Shown here: positions 1 through 12,224 of the stretch, in pieces | Layout of the letters: every line of letters starts with the position of its first letter | Numbering within the stretch: position 1 is the stretch's first letter | Source: Atopsyche davidsoni | Taxonomy: Eukaryota > Arthropoda > Insecta > Trichoptera > Hydrobiosidae | DNA length: 64,000 nucleotides | Direction: 5' to 3' | Assembly (NCBI GenBank): GCA_022113835.1 | Contig: JAILWY010000026.1 | Location: 3,244,001-3,308,000, forward strand | Notes under the pieces: model-generated | The model's database searches: none | Seen by the model: the letters and a program-made list of their open reading frames with translations, nothing else | Told to the model about the DNA's origin: nothing | Translations under genes and position numbers: made by a program

Positions 1-393
1 GGTTTTTGTAATTAAACGTTTTAGTCCCATTACTGGGACTACACAAACTACTGTGCTGCCTAATTTTCAAAAAAAATTAAAGTCATATTATAACTACGCC
101 AAAGTTTATGAACACATTTATCAATACGTAGTTTAAAAATATTAAACATTGAAGTTAATCCTAAGCCAGGGCAACCGATCTTTGCTGTGTAAGATATTAT
201 TTTTATGAGTTCAATTATTATTATTGAAATTCTATCACAAATAATACAGTCCAACTTTTTTGAATACTCATTATGTCTATACTCACTATACTCTTCCATC
301 AGATAAAAGCAGTTCCAATTCAGTTCGCAATGACATGATTCAGGTTAAATGTTCAACATTACCTTACGTATGCTTGCAAATTCCTTCTCTTAA
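1..393. other. AT-rich non-coding stretch
   Basis: No coding pattern, RNA gene or repeat can be supported here. Short pyrimidine runs lie just upstream of the open frame that begins at 394, but no convincing splice acceptor is seen. Confidence 0.5.
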
Positions 394-690
394 AATGCAA
401 TTGTAATAATCGACGTCCGACGAGGACCTGGTCATGAAAAATTCATCGAGACGAATCGTCTGCAGAGTGCACGTCTGCGGAATAGGCGATCGGCATTCCT
501 GGGAGGTAAGCTGTCTGGACTATCAGCTACTGCTGGCAGTTCTGATATCCTGGCATTCGACATAGGAATCTGCACCAGGCGACGAGCAAGCCCATTTGCA
601 TTTTTAACCAATTTATTACCAGAAGAAATGAGAGACATTCAAGAGTACATGATCCAAGAAAGAGAAGTCAAAATCCTCATCAATTTGTGA
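394..690 (+). CDS. Open frame without a start, possible exon of an unrecognised gene
   Basis: After an in-frame TAA at 391-393 a frame stays open for 98 codons to a TGA at 688-690, in a patch that is GC-richer than its surroundings. The translation reads like protein: it has a basic stretch near the start and ends with LLPEEMRDIQEYMIQEREVK, an acidic and amphipathic tail. There is no good ATG at the 5' end, so it would have to be an exon. A consensus-like 5' splice site (GAG then GTAAGC) lies inside at 505/506, so the true exon could also stop there. I do not recognise the family. The acceptor side is weak because there is no long pyrimidine tract before an AG. An alternative is a chance open frame or an old retrocopy. 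Confidence 0.25.
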   Translation, partial: NAIVIIDVRRGPGHEKFIETNRLQSARLRNRRSAFLGGKLSGLSATAGSSDILAFDIGICTRRRASPFAFLTNLLPEEMRDIQEYMIQEREVKILINL

Positions 691-2840
691 TAGTGATATA
701 TAACAACGAAAACAGAATATTTTTTACTTTTTAAACATAATTTAAAATTATAAAATTTGACTCTTTAAATACATAAGACAAAATTGCATTAAAAAAGTTT
801 TATTATCAATACAATTTAAAAAAAAAATATTTTCTTCAACCTGGTTTGATTCCTGTTTACTAATCATTGAAAAATGAAGTAGTTTAATAAAAGCTGTGAA
901 ATGAATTTCACGAAAAAGGAGGCGCATCAGTTAAAAATTCATATTTATTATTTAATATCTTTGAATTTTAATGTAGGTTGGAATTTGGTAGTTGCGACAG
1001 TATTACTAGTACTTTATCACTTTGGTGATATAACCAAGGAAATATTAAAATTTGGTTTAATTTAATACACATATATATAAAATGCAAAATATAATTAATG
1101 GCCTATCAATGACGAGTAATAATTAAATTCGTTTATTAAAAAAACCATTTTGAAACAAACAAAAATCAATATAAGAATCTCATTGCATTGATTATTTTGG
1201 AAAATTCTTAATTTAACTGAAAAGAGAAAAAATAACTTGAACATCCAGTTTCTACAGGACTAATATAATAATAATTAAAACTCTTATATTTGTAAAAAAC
1301 AAATTAATATAAAAAATTTTTTTTAATATGTATTGTACTTATCGGAACAAACTTTATATTCTTAGTAGTTGTTTTATTGAAGATCCAGGATTTGCATTCG
1401 TTTAGAATTCTAATGCACCTCTAACGTGGTTCTTGCAATACAATAAATAAAACAATGAAATAGGTAACTTATTGCAAGGATAAGATAGTTTTTACTTGAT
1501 ATCTCTACCTCCCACACAGTTTTGCTCTCCGGGGGTGCTTACTGTTATAATTAGTATTCCCTCGGTTAAAATATATTATTGCATTTCTTGCTATCTGTTT
1601 CTAAGGCTTGGTGTTGCAGTGAAATGGCTACGTGCAACTTATAAGCAACTATCTAATCTATTATGATAATGCGGCCGTGAGACAAACCACCATGAGCTGG
1701 GGGCTAGGTGGGCGGCCCGCCCTTCGAAGAAACCACTTAGAGAATAACACCTTCCGGAGGTCTCGTTAAAGACAAACATCTCTGGTGCTGAATATAAAGA
1801 ATTAATTTTACCTGGAAAAATCTTAAAGAGTTTTCAAAAATCTTATCCCACTTGAATCTATTTGTCTTTTGATGACAACAAAAAATGTTAACAAGTAAAA
1901 ACAATAGTTATGCTATGTTTGTGTTGTCAATAAAACTCAATAAATAATCAAATAAATTGAATAAAAAACAAGGTCTTAATAATCAAATGTAAAAAAAAGT
2001 ATTTATTTCTCATAAAAATATGATTTTTGATCTGCTTTAAATAAATGTTTATATACCAGATAATCTTTTTGACCCCAACTTGGGAAAATTATTCACGATA
2101 CAATTAGCTTAAATATGGTTTTACTTATGTTCACATAAATCGGGTTTTAAGCCGAAGTGCGGTTTACCAAGTAAGTAAAATATGTCTGATCCATTTAGAT
2201 TGATTAAATTTTGAACATTTACGGCTTTGATCTTTCGAATATGGCAGAATCATATCTCTTATATGACTTAAAGTTCCAAAGTTTCAAAATAATCTCTTCA
2301 TTTCAAACAACCCCCACTATGAACCCTTATTTTAATCAAACCTCGTGATTCTGTACACACTGACATACTTAGCTCTATGAGAAATCGATTTTGTTTTGTA
2401 TGAAGACAGCGGCGGGTACATTGGAATAAGTAAATAGAACTGTACTTCTTCATCCCCTGTAAATTGATTGACCCTGAAGTATATTTCACGCGAAAACTTA
2501 TAGAAATACATCCCCTGTGTAACAAGGGTGAGAAAACAGGACGGAAACAATCTGACTTGGCAGGGGAGGATTATCCGAAAAAGAAAAAATACGGTTTCTT
2601 GAATTTGTATTGCTAGATGCGACGTAAACATTATAAACCCATTTTGTTGCAGTTAGTAAGAAATTCGCGAAATATTAATTACCCAACCTGTGTAATATAT
2701 TTATTAAATTTGAGAAAAAACAATTCTTTACTCAATTAATTAGTACAGCTAAATAAGCCTTGAAATAATTTACACCACCCTAAATAGTACAATAACAGTA
2801 CAAAATGAAATTCAAATGTATGGTTTACCACAAAATCAGC
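691..2840. other. AT-rich non-coding stretch
   Basis: Mostly A/T homopolymer-rich DNA. A GC pocket at about 1500-1760 includes the self-complementary GGGCGGCCCGCCC (1710-1722). A second, weaker pocket lies at 2390-2560. Nothing coding is supported. Confidence 0.45.
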
Positions 2841-3030
2841 AGGTGTGCGGTTAATCCCTAACCCCGAGCACCTAATCCGGGTCTGTTCTCTTCCGGGGCA
2901 AGGGGCAGGTTAAGGGCCCCCAGAATGATACATCACTGTCGAAATGTTCATCACTGCCGAGGGGGGCCATAAATTATATTTGCAGAGGGGGCGGAGCCCC
3001 GGGCGCTCCGGCTCCTCACAGGTGCAGGCT
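2841..3030. promoter_or_regulatory. GC-rich pocket, possible regulatory element
   Basis: This is a 190-bp GC-rich island in AT-rich DNA. It contains a GC box (GGGGGCGGAG), the inverted GGAGCCCCGGGCGCTCC, and GCCATAAA, which matches the preferred core of posterior Hox proteins (CCATAAA) and a GCCAT Pho-type core. No open frame is convincing. Regulatory use is an inference from composition and motifs only. Confidence 0.25.
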
Positions 3031-5109
3031 AATAAGCAAAGTTACATTATTTGTTTTTTGAGATTTGGTTTTCTGAGACCGCAGCGACTTTAAAGTACTA
3101 TGTTTGCTATATAAATTAGGTAATTTTGACTCATTAGTACAATCTTTTCATAAATGTTTTTGGTAGGTTTTGACAACTGTTGTAGTTAGATGATCTTGAT
3201 TGTGACTATCTCCGGGGATTTTAAAAAATCTGAAAAGATATTCTTGTACCGGGATCAAAACGTTGGGAAAATAGAAACAGCTCAAATCAAGATCTCTAAA
3301 ATATATATTTTTAAATAAGTGGGAATATCGTTGCAATAGTGTTAATAGTGTATTTTCAAGATATACTATATATTGATTAAATACCTTTTTGTATTAAATA
3401 AAAATATCAAAATACAAACCAAAATTTTTGTGATATCAAAATCACAATAAACTGAATTTTTTTAGCATTTTTTCTTTTTATATTATCTTTATTATAATTT
3501 AACTATTTTTTTTATTTAACCTGGATTTAAAACCAAAACATTAAAGCTGACAAGCATGCATGCTAACCACATCACTACTGGGTGGTATTAGCAAACAGAC
3601 CCATGTTTAATTAAAAAAAGTCCAAAAAATAAATAAATCCACGTGAAAAATTTACTGCATTAAACATGTTTGACAGAATGTACTTTGGGTGATTCCCTTA
3701 TTATTTTTTTAATCATACTTTATATGAAAGCGTTGGCTGGTGCATGTCTGATGCAGAGGTTCTTGACAAATCCTAATTAATGAAAGCTTTGCCTGTAAGC
3801 TTCGTGAGCTTTTAAATATCTTGAGTACTCGCTGGAAGATCGGTTGCTACCGTCATTTCCACCTGATTAATTATGTCTGTACTGCTTAGCTTCAAGGCAC
3901 ATCACTGGGCGAGCTTAATACAAGCGTGATATTATATTACATAGATATTATCTACCCCTGAAATTATTTCTTGGGGAAAAGAGAGAATACATAGTTTTTT
4001 CTGATTCATTAAATTACTGCCGTATTTTATAAACATTTAATTTTTAATGATATTTTGGTTTATATAGTTTTAATTAAACATGTGATTATATTCAAATACT
4101 TTCATATTTTAATTAATATACATTATTGGTCATGTTTGGTTCTAAATTAATTTTAAGCAAATGTCAGTTTTTGAGACTTTAGTAATTGTTTTTGTATTTA
4201 TAAATCTAGTTTTATTAAATTTAAATTACGATTTTATTGAACTAAAAGTAATTGTTATTATTATAAAATGACACTTTCAAATAAAATATATTATTGAACA
4301 TTTTTGCTCCACGTTAAAAATAACAAATATGAATTATTTTATTACTATGCTACTATGCGTAATAGGTGGAAGTTTATGAAAAAAAAGTCGGTTATAGTTT
4401 CACAAGAACTAGTTCATTTTATCCTATATTTTCTATTAAACTTTAAAGGTCGGTAAAAACAGGTTCGAAAAATTATATGACGTATTTTTTATTATTTATA
4501 AACTACTAACGTACCACACAGACAAAAATAAACTCCAAAAATAAATCCGAGCCCTTTTCGCATGAGAAAGTTTGTGAAAAAGAGTCCATCTGTTCAGGAC
4601 AATAGTTCATTTATCATGTGCAGGAAAATAATAACTCCTGTACTGTAGACCCTCTTATTGGACTGTCGGGTCTTAAAAAATCAAATCTGCTCCACCTGAC
4701 AGCGGGAGAGGTTACGCTGTAGAGTCTCAGGTGTGCCCGGCCGCTCAAAATTGTCACAATAAAGTAATTTACTCACAGGTGTTAAAAACGATTTATTTGA
4801 GCACTTGTTAGCTTAACTGTGTCGTTTCTGCAAGTACATATATTTTCTAAAAACCACATGTGGAAAACATCCCCATTCAGATGAGCTGAATCACGCAAGT
4901 CCAAATACTCAACCCTAAAAAAGTTGAGGGGTTCAAACGGAAAGCAGTTCTTGCAGTAAAATTTGATTTAAATTAGAAAGATGTTTGGTGTGTGAGGGAC
5001 GTCAGTAATATTAGGAGCAAAATTGAATATCCTCTGACTAAAGAAGTTTTGTTCAACTTGCAAGTCACAAAACATTCATAAGCGAGTGTCACGTTCTTGA
5101 TGTTATTAA
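3031..5109. other. AT-rich non-coding stretch
   Basis: No gene is supported apart from the tRNA-like relic at 3515-3582. A stem near 4690-4732 pairs CACCTGA with TCAGGTG and, inside it, CAGCG with CGCTG. It is imperfect and of unknown meaning. Confidence 0.4.
3515..3582 (-). repeat. Degenerate tRNA-like sequence, probable SINE head
   Basis: On the minus strand an A-box-like GTGGTTAGCATGC (within 3558-3577) is followed about 35 nt later by a B-box-like GGTTTTAAATCC (3522-3534). This is the spacing of an internal RNA polymerase III promoter. The cloverleaf itself does not fold well, so this is not a functional tRNA. It is most likely the head of an old tRNA-derived SINE. Confidence 0.3.
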
Positions 5110-5687
5110 AGCTTGATTATATAAACTACACTGAATACAATTTACCCTAGCAACATTTTACTAGTCTTATTTCTAAGTATCTCCTCAATTTATTTGATTT
5201 CTGGCAAGGGTTAGTAGGCTCTCTTATTATTTAAATTTACACACTTTTATGTCCGATTTGGGGTCTTCGTGTTGCAAGCCCTGCGACAAATATACAGGCC
5301 ACAACAATAAAATAACCGAAAAAAAGTATTTTTTGTTTGTCGTCAGTAAAAAAGAAAAGTTACTAAAACATCTGACAATTCAAAGCGAAAGCAAACAAAG
5401 TCATTATAGCTTGAATATATAAACTAGACTGAATATAATTTACCCTAGCAACATTTTACTAGTCTTATTTTTAAGTATCTCCTCAGTTTATTTGATTGCT
5501 GGCAAGGGTTAGTAGGTTCTTAAATTTACTCACTTTTATGTCCTATTAGTGGTCTTTGTGTTGCAAGCCCTGCAACAAATCTACTGGTCACAACAATAAA
5601 ATAACCGGAGAAAAGTATTTTTTTGTTTGTCGTCAGTAAAAAGAAAAGTTACTGAAACATCTGACAATTCAAAGCGAAAGCAAACAC
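5110..5687. repeat. Two-copy tandem duplication, unit about 298 bp
   Basis: The unit starting AGCTTGA at 5110 recurs at 5408. Long segments match almost base for base, for example TTTACCCTAGCAACATTTTA, GGCAAGGGTTAGTAG, GTTGCAAGCCCTGC and TCTGACAATTCAAAGCGAAA. The second copy differs by scattered substitutions and by about 10 bp missing where the first has CTCTTATTATTT. The duplication ends at CAAACA (about 5400 and 5687). There is no open frame in either copy. It looks like a local, moderately old segmental duplication. Confidence 0.85.
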
Positions 5688-5910
5688 GCGGCCATACCAC
5701 AAGTCTCGCAGTGCGCTTCATTTCACAAAATACAGTCGTAGAACAATCGCCCCTCTCCAGGTAGTGCGGATACACATTACTTGTGACGGGTCCCTCTCCC
5801 CTCGCAAACAAGGCCGGGGTGGTAGGGGAGGACCACCCCCGGCGGCTGCAGGGATGAACCTTGAGTCCTGCTCCGTAATTAAATAGAATTGATCAGCTGA
5901 ACTCATTTAT
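5688..5910. other. GC-rich pocket with a strong hairpin
   Basis: The pocket directly abuts the tandem duplication. CCGGGGTGGT (5814-5823) pairs with ACCACCCCCGG (5833-5843) across a 9-nt loop. Next to it GCGGCTGCAGG (5842-5852) recurs at 10008-10018. The overlapping open frames of 60-76 codons on the minus strand are not supported by a start context or by any recognised protein. Confidence 0.3.
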
Positions 5911-7934
5911 ACACCACCCTAGTATTGGAAAAGTTGAAATCAACACAGAAGATTATCCCTAAGTGTGGTGTCACGTCAACTCTAGTATCTTCTAATAATC
6001 TATATATACTTACCGAGGTTATAAAACAAATATGGAATATTATGAATCATTACCAAAAAAATCAAAACAGAAGAAAAATAAATAAAAAGTATACTTAAAC
6101 TTTGTTTATGATATATCTTGATATTTTCTTCCTTGTTTTATATTTATTGTGATGGTTTTGAGATTGTAAGACGTAAGCTTTGACTTTCCTATTTAATCAT
6201 TGTTATTTTGAAGCTATGATTCAACTTATTCAATACACTTTATGTCATTTATATAAAATAAAATCTTAATGCTAAAACTTGCAACGCGAGCGATTTGAAA
6301 TGTTAACGTTTTATGTCCCAACTCGGCTGCACTAAAGATACGAAAATCTTCCATAACAACACCAATACCAACCAAGCCCCCATTTCTGAACTTTACCGAT
6401 AAAAATGCTAATCGTCAGGTCCAGGTATTGATATTTTATATATACTTTGGTTAAGTATGCGTTCAATGAAATATTTATGAGAATTCTTCGCAAGTTATTA
6501 AATATAACGTGAATTATGATACTTGGGTTAGTGGCTTGATTTTTACGAGGTAATTTCTATGAGAAAATTTCTATCGGGTTCATGAAAATTGGAATTTGTT
6601 ATATATTTGGCTACGAACTTGCAACAATAATGGCTAAAAAGCTTTTGAAATTTGAAAAATTTACTCTCAATGTGAGGTTAAAGGAGCGAATGATCGTATG
6701 ATTCACCGAGACGATATTGAAAATAATAAAACCCTTTTCTTAAAACCTGACGTCCTGTGTAAAATGCGACGATGTATTTGGTGATTTACAGGCTAAAATA
6801 TATCCAATTCATAAATAAAAATACAGAAATTTGTAAGCTGGTACTCGAATGCTTATAATACCGGGCTAGATTCGTAAACAACCTTGATAAGGAATTTTTC
6901 ATTTTTGATTCAATGATCAATATAGTTTAAGAATCGATGTCTTTTTGCTGTATATTTAAAAAAAAAAATCTTAAAATCTTTTTTTTCAAAATGGTAAGAT
7001 TGGTATATTTTAGACTTTACCTTATTATTATAAGTATTGATGTCGTACAAAGACAGTTCAAAAATTAATATTCACAAAAACTTGAAATATCAAATGATTT
7101 TGGTAATAAAACATTTCTTACAATTGTATTTGTATTAATAAAAGGCACAATAAGTCTTTTAAGTTTTTAAAAAAAATTAATCATGTTAAATGAATTTCGT
7201 GAAGACACAAAGGAAAAATTTTATAGTCCAAACCTTTTTTTTTCTAAGCTGAATTTTTTTCCCATATATGTATGCTGTGACTATTTTTACAAAACAAATT
7301 ACCTTTTACTACGGGTATTTAATTTTTTTTAACACAATAACCCCATGCTAATAAAATTGAATGTAATTCATTAATGTGATTAATCAATGTTAATTTTTAT
7401 TTGAATATTCTTCAAAGCGTGTCGGCTTTGGAGAGTATTCAAACAAATATTTTTTTCGTAACTTAAATCAGAAATGAAAAACATACATTATTAATTTAAT
7501 ACCTGGATTGTTCTCGTGTTTTCTCTGTGCATTTCAAAGCGAATGTCTCACCCAATATTAACTTCGCTAAAATTCACAAAAGGCCTCTTAAAAAGCACTC
7601 GTTTTTATTTACAAGATCCTCCCCTGTCAGACGCATTCCATACCTTTGCAATTTGACATCTATAAAATAAATATCAGTGTCCCGTCTGCGCCCCCTCCCC
7701 TGGGCATTGCTCACGCTGCTCTCCCCGCCTCGTCTGAGGGGCGCGCTGGGGTTGAGGATCGATCATATTCTGGAAATGGGGCGACTTCACGGTCTTAATA
7801 CGAGTTTCCGGTCTGCAAATATGCCGCCTTGATTGATATGCGCGCCTCGTTTTATTACAATTTTTATTTCAAAGAACTAGTTTGTAAATGCATTTTTCAA
7901 ATATTGAAAAATGATTAAGGCAGTTGCTTCCAGC
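5911..7934. other. AT-rich stretch with one hairpin and one GC pocket
   Basis: A compact hairpin at 7400-7443 pairs 19 nt of each arm (two G-U pairs) around a 6-nt loop. The arm starts TTTGAATATTCTTC. At 7621-7830 there is a C-rich pocket (CCCCCTCCCCTGGG and neighbours). A minus-strand donor-like CTCG then GTAAGT is at about 6013 but has no partner acceptor. No gene is supported. Confidence 0.4.
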
Positions 7935-9027
7935 CTTTAAGAGCCGTGATGGCAAATTCGAGTTTTTTGACCGTTTGCTTGTACCTATTGCGAAAAATCT
8001 ACCGCACCAAACAAAAAAATTTGCAAAATTTGCAAAAAATGCAGAAAGTTAGATACATCCTTTCTTCTACTACTTTGTTTTTATTTCTTATAATTTACTT
8101 TTAATATGATAAATGTGTGTTTTTCCGATTGAAGTTTCGGGATTGGAGTTTCGCGATGTTCCTGTTCCAAGAATCCTAAGCATTTATGACTCTTTTTTTC
8201 AATTGTTATTATAAGATTAATTATAAACCCTCCTGTTGGGATTAGTTTGAAAATTAAAAAAAAAAAAAATCTTTAACAAACTTTGGTTTCGAAAGTCGTC
8301 ATTATATCCAATTTTTCAACATCTTCAAGATTTTATTTAACCCTGAAAATGGACGTTAATTAAATAATAAAAAAAATAGATAAATATAATTCATAGTTTA
8401 TTCAATACTCTGTAAAAAAATCAACTTTCGACATATCAAAATAAAATGACAATTAAATTAATTAAACGGCTCTTAAATTGCCTCTGGTGTCCAACCGGAC
8501 ACTAGAGGCAGTCCATTACCTGGCGAAATCGTGTCATTTAATTAATTTAATTGTAACTTTATTTTTCTATGTCGAAAGTTGATTTTTTTACAAAGTATTG
8601 AAAAAACTATGAATTATATTTATTATTTAATTAACGTCCATTTTCAGAGTAAAATAAAATCTTGAAGATGTAGACTTTTTAAAACTAAAGTTTGCTTAAG
8701 ATTTTTTTTATTTTTAATTTTTAAATAAATTTTCTAGAGAGGGTATATAATTAATATTTTAATTACAGTTGAAAAAAGGACTCTTGAATGTTTAAGATTC
8801 TTTTAACAAGTACATAGCAAAACTCCAAATTCCGACACTTTAATCGGAAAAACACAATTTTATCATATTAAAAGTAAATTTATAAGAAATAAAAAAAATT
8901 TCGTTTTGGAAGAAGAGATGTATCTATTTTTTTGCATTTAATTTTTTTATATTGGTGCGGTCGAATTTTTGCAATAGGTACGACAAAATGACCTAAAAAC
9001 TCGATTATGGGACCTAGACCCTTAAAG
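7935..9027. repeat. 1.1-kb imperfect palindrome (foldback element)
   Basis: Two arms of roughly 540 bp are inverted copies. The centre is GCCTCTGGTGTCC, AA, then CCGGACACTAGAGGC near 8490. Matching landmarks on the two arms include the TTAATTAAATAATAAA block (about 8355 and 8625), TCAACTTTCGACAT (8420) with ATGTCGAAAGTTGA (8569), and CTTTAAG (7935) with CTTAAAG (9021). Arms differ by many small changes, so the palindrome is not recent. No open frame of transposase length is present. The right arm runs straight into the tRNA-like SINE head at 9051-9123 on the minus strand. It may therefore be a SINE-like retroposon that snapped back on itself, or an independent foldback element beside a SINE. 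Confidence 0.85.
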
Positions 9028-9050
9028 AAACTCTCAGAAAAATATCATCG

Positions 9051-9123
9051 TGATTTGTGTGGGATTTGAACCCACATCCCTAAGCTCACATGGCTGGTGC
9101 ATCACCAATTATACTAACGAATC
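9051..9123 (-). repeat. tRNA-derived SINE head (tRNA-like, 73 nt)
   Basis: Read on the minus strand this has standard tRNA geometry. The acceptor stem is GATTCGT/ACAAATC with 6 of 7 pairs and A at position 73. The A box is TAGTATAATTGG, the D stem GTAT/ATGC, and the T arm GTGGG-TTCAAAT-CCCAC with a perfect stem and a good B box. The anticodon arm is damaged: only 3 of 5 pairs form and position 33 is A, not T. The triplet in the anticodon place is TGT (Thr-like). Downstream, GATATTTTTCTGAGAGTTTC (9029-9048) also occurs in the insertion at 22.7 kb, as expected for a repeated SINE body. This is a pol III-type SINE head and not a working tRNA gene. Confidence 0.7.
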
Positions 9124-9129
9124 ACTGCT

Positions 9130-12100
9130 ACTCAGCAATAATTTTTAACAATCATATCCTATAAGAGAACCAACGTCCTTATTATGCCAATTAAATATTA
9201 ACTAGTTTAATTTGTAACACATACTTAAATAATATGAATAGCCAATTAGCATGGATATTGCAAACAGTTCAGGTGAGTCATCGCCCAAGGACCTCTGTAG
9301 ACTGAAGAGAACAAAAAGAAACAAGCTTATAGTAAAAAGTTGTAAAACATGAAAGTTTTTGGACACGTGTTGTTTTTGGGATGGAAAAAAATATATTTGT
9401 ATCTGTTTAAGATTTACAGAAGAATTGTATGTCATAACAGTACATAAAAATAATATCTTTTAGATTCAATATCAATCAATTATCAATTTTGACAAAGGCT
9501 CAATAGTTTATCAGTTATTTGATTGCCTTCATAATTAGTGCCATCGCCTTTACTCACCATTGAGAAACATGTTAAATATTGACTGATGAATTGTACTAAA
9601 ATCAAAGTTTCTTTGAGGCGATATATATTTGAATATTCAACATATCAAATCACAATAAGACTCTTAAACACACTTCGTTAAGGTTTGCTTTTTTTTATAA
9701 AATATATCAATGGATATTCAACAGCGAACCCACTTCTTTAATGATCAGGTACTCAATATTAAGTTTTATAATATACTACGCAATACTAAATTTTAAATTA
9801 TGTTTGGGTATATAATAAAAGTGTATATTTATCGAAAGTCTTGAAAATTTTCAGTACCCTCTAATCTCCACTTGATATTAAGAGACACGAATGCTTTCAG
9901 TTTTTAGTGCTTCTATAAAAGGAAGAAAATAAGTTTTCACTAGCAAGTACTCCTCGCCCCAAGGCGCTCTATTGGAATAATTGCCCGCCCTAACAAGACC
10001 GCCCTTAGCGGCTGCAGGAGTGAGGAGTTCGGATCCTGAGGCTGTCCACTCGTGCAGGGTAATGCAGAGCTGGATCTCCACCAGCAGAGCTAATCAGGAA
10101 ATCTCCTCGTGTTTGAGGTGAGGGTGCATGAGACAAAAAAAATCGGTTAAGATTCATCTGAGATTTCGGTGCTGAGTGCATTTTTATTGGTGTACTTTTG
10201 TTTTTTTTTTTATTATTTTAAATCCCCAAAAAAAAAACTTTTTTAATAATACAATTCTACAAATTTAATGTTAAAAAAATTAATACTTTAACAAAACAAT
10301 TTTTTATTGAAAAGTATATTTTTGTGTATAAAAAATACAATATACAAATAGAGTATAAACTGTGTGTTTATCTCATTTTACAGAAGATTTATTCAGGTAA
10401 ACGTTTTTTTTTAATGTACAAATTAAACTGTAGATAATAATGTTAAATATTTATGAAATAGGTTTTTTGTATTAACTAATTTTAGAACCAAAGATATGAA
10501 TAGTTTATACATATTTATGTAAGAACATTACAATACACCTCTTATTCTTGCAAATGTAAGATACAGTTCTTATCTTGGAGTAAGAAGGCTTTCTTCGTGC
10601 ATTTATTTCTCACCCTTTTTGGCATTTGCTTATCTACACCATCCCTCACGGTATTCAGAGCCTCCCCGGGTCATCGGGTCGAAGCATTTCCCATACAATG
10701 GAGATGATTGATCGCGCCCTTATGCTTGAATTTTCAGTCGAAAGAATGCAAAGGGTAGTAGACAGGATGCCATGAATGTTTTTCTTGGTTTCCCCTATTT
10801 TTCGTGATATTTGATGCACGAAAACATGCCAAAATGGTGCTGTCTGTGTGGGTTTATGATATCGTAAGCTGCATTTGAAAAATAGCATGTTTACTCACAG
10901 AACTTTTTCAGTTAATTTAACTGCTGTACCAAAAATACCTTTTGTAAAGAAATGTAATTATACATGAGAAAAAAAATAAAAATATTGGAAAGTAGCTGAT
11001 TAAATTTACATTTCTTTTATTTGAATAAATAATGTGTGGAAAATTTTTAACAATTTTAAACATTACGATTTCATTGAAAAAATAAATGATTATTAAAAAA
11101 TCACGGTTAAAACCTGCTAATTAGATAAAAAATAATGTTTATCAGTTATTAATACTTTTGTTGTTTTTATTGAAAAATAAAATAAAATAGTATATTCATG
11201 TATATCAAGATAAAATGTAATTACGTAAAGCAACCCAAAATTTTTAATATTACAAATGTGGTTTTTTAAATAAAGCAAATTATATTGAATCAAACTTTCC
11301 TTCAGTATGGAATAATTGTTAATTATTAATATGAAAAAAAGCCCCTGTATAATGTCACGGAATAAACTTATCAAATAATTTGTTTCATATCATATTTGAG
11401 TTTCTCAAATAAATGGCATAAATGTAATAAAAAAACGAATACCGTCTGGTTATATTTTTGGGAACAATCTTCTTACTTATTTTAATCCCATTTCATCTCG
11501 CTCAAAAACAGAAACCCATTTCTTATTTCTCTTTGTTTCAGATATTCTAATACGTTCTCTCTCGGAATAACTTTTACGTTACAATATGCGAAATTACAAA
11601 CCAATACACAAGAAAATAAAGCCGAAGCACACACAAAGACACCGCGTGTAGGTTCGTAGGTATGATAATATTGTTCGGGTAATGCTCAAACTTCTGCTGC
11701 CAGGAGAGCATAGAGCTTAAACAAAAGCCCCGGTGTTCGGTATTGAGCAAATACATTTCCATTAAGCCGAATATTGTCTGAAGGTATAAGGGAGGCAGAG
11801 AGGAAAAGTGTCTGCTTCATTCATACTGTAGGTACTCGGCCACGTGTTAGAGCGATACGGTTGCTATGCTACGAGAATTCTGGGGGGCTGTGAGAGTGTA
11901 TGCCTCCTGAGAGGCTACGCTCTCCTGATACATCATGCGTTCCTAATACTGAGAGGTCGTAAGATCTAAAGTGGTATTAAGGGCTTGTTGTTGATACTTG
12001 TTTGATATGAAGGAACATGGATTATAGCGGCACACATAGAGCAGAAATATAAAGTGACTCTTATACCTTATGCTATCCTGATATAAAGCTTACAATATAT

Positions 12101-12224
12101 ATTATTTTGAAATAAAAAAATACATTCCAGCTAAATAAATAATTGGTTAAATAGAAAAAATATGATTTAATAAGCTATGAGACGTTTCGTTATAAGCTTC
12201 TTTTGTTATGAAGAATATAAGGGG
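9130..12224. other. AT-rich non-coding stretch
   Basis: A GC pocket lies at 9941-10090, and mixed-composition DNA at 10620-10890 and 11770-11960. No gene, RNA or mobile element can be supported. A CAG then GTGAGT donor-like site at 9273 follows a 13-codon frame starting ATG at 9234; this is suggestive only. Confidence 0.4.

Noticed and set aside
7400..7443. 19-bp hairpin as a microRNA precursor
   Set aside because: The stem is too short for a typical precursor, it has a 6-nt loop, and I recognise no known mature sequence. Kept only as a hairpin.
9051..9123. A functional tRNA-Thr gene
   Set aside because: The anticodon stem has only 3 of 5 pairs and position 33 is not T, while the flanking body is repeated elsewhere in the window.
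9234..9278. Short ATG frame ending at a CAG then GTGAGT donor as a first exon
   Set aside because: Only 13 codons, no promoter signal and an AT-rich setting. The donor alone is not enough.
5842..10018. GCGGCTGCAGG shared by two GC pockets (5842-5852 and 10008-10018)
   Set aside because: Eleven bases in GC-rich pockets with no further similarity is compatible with chance.
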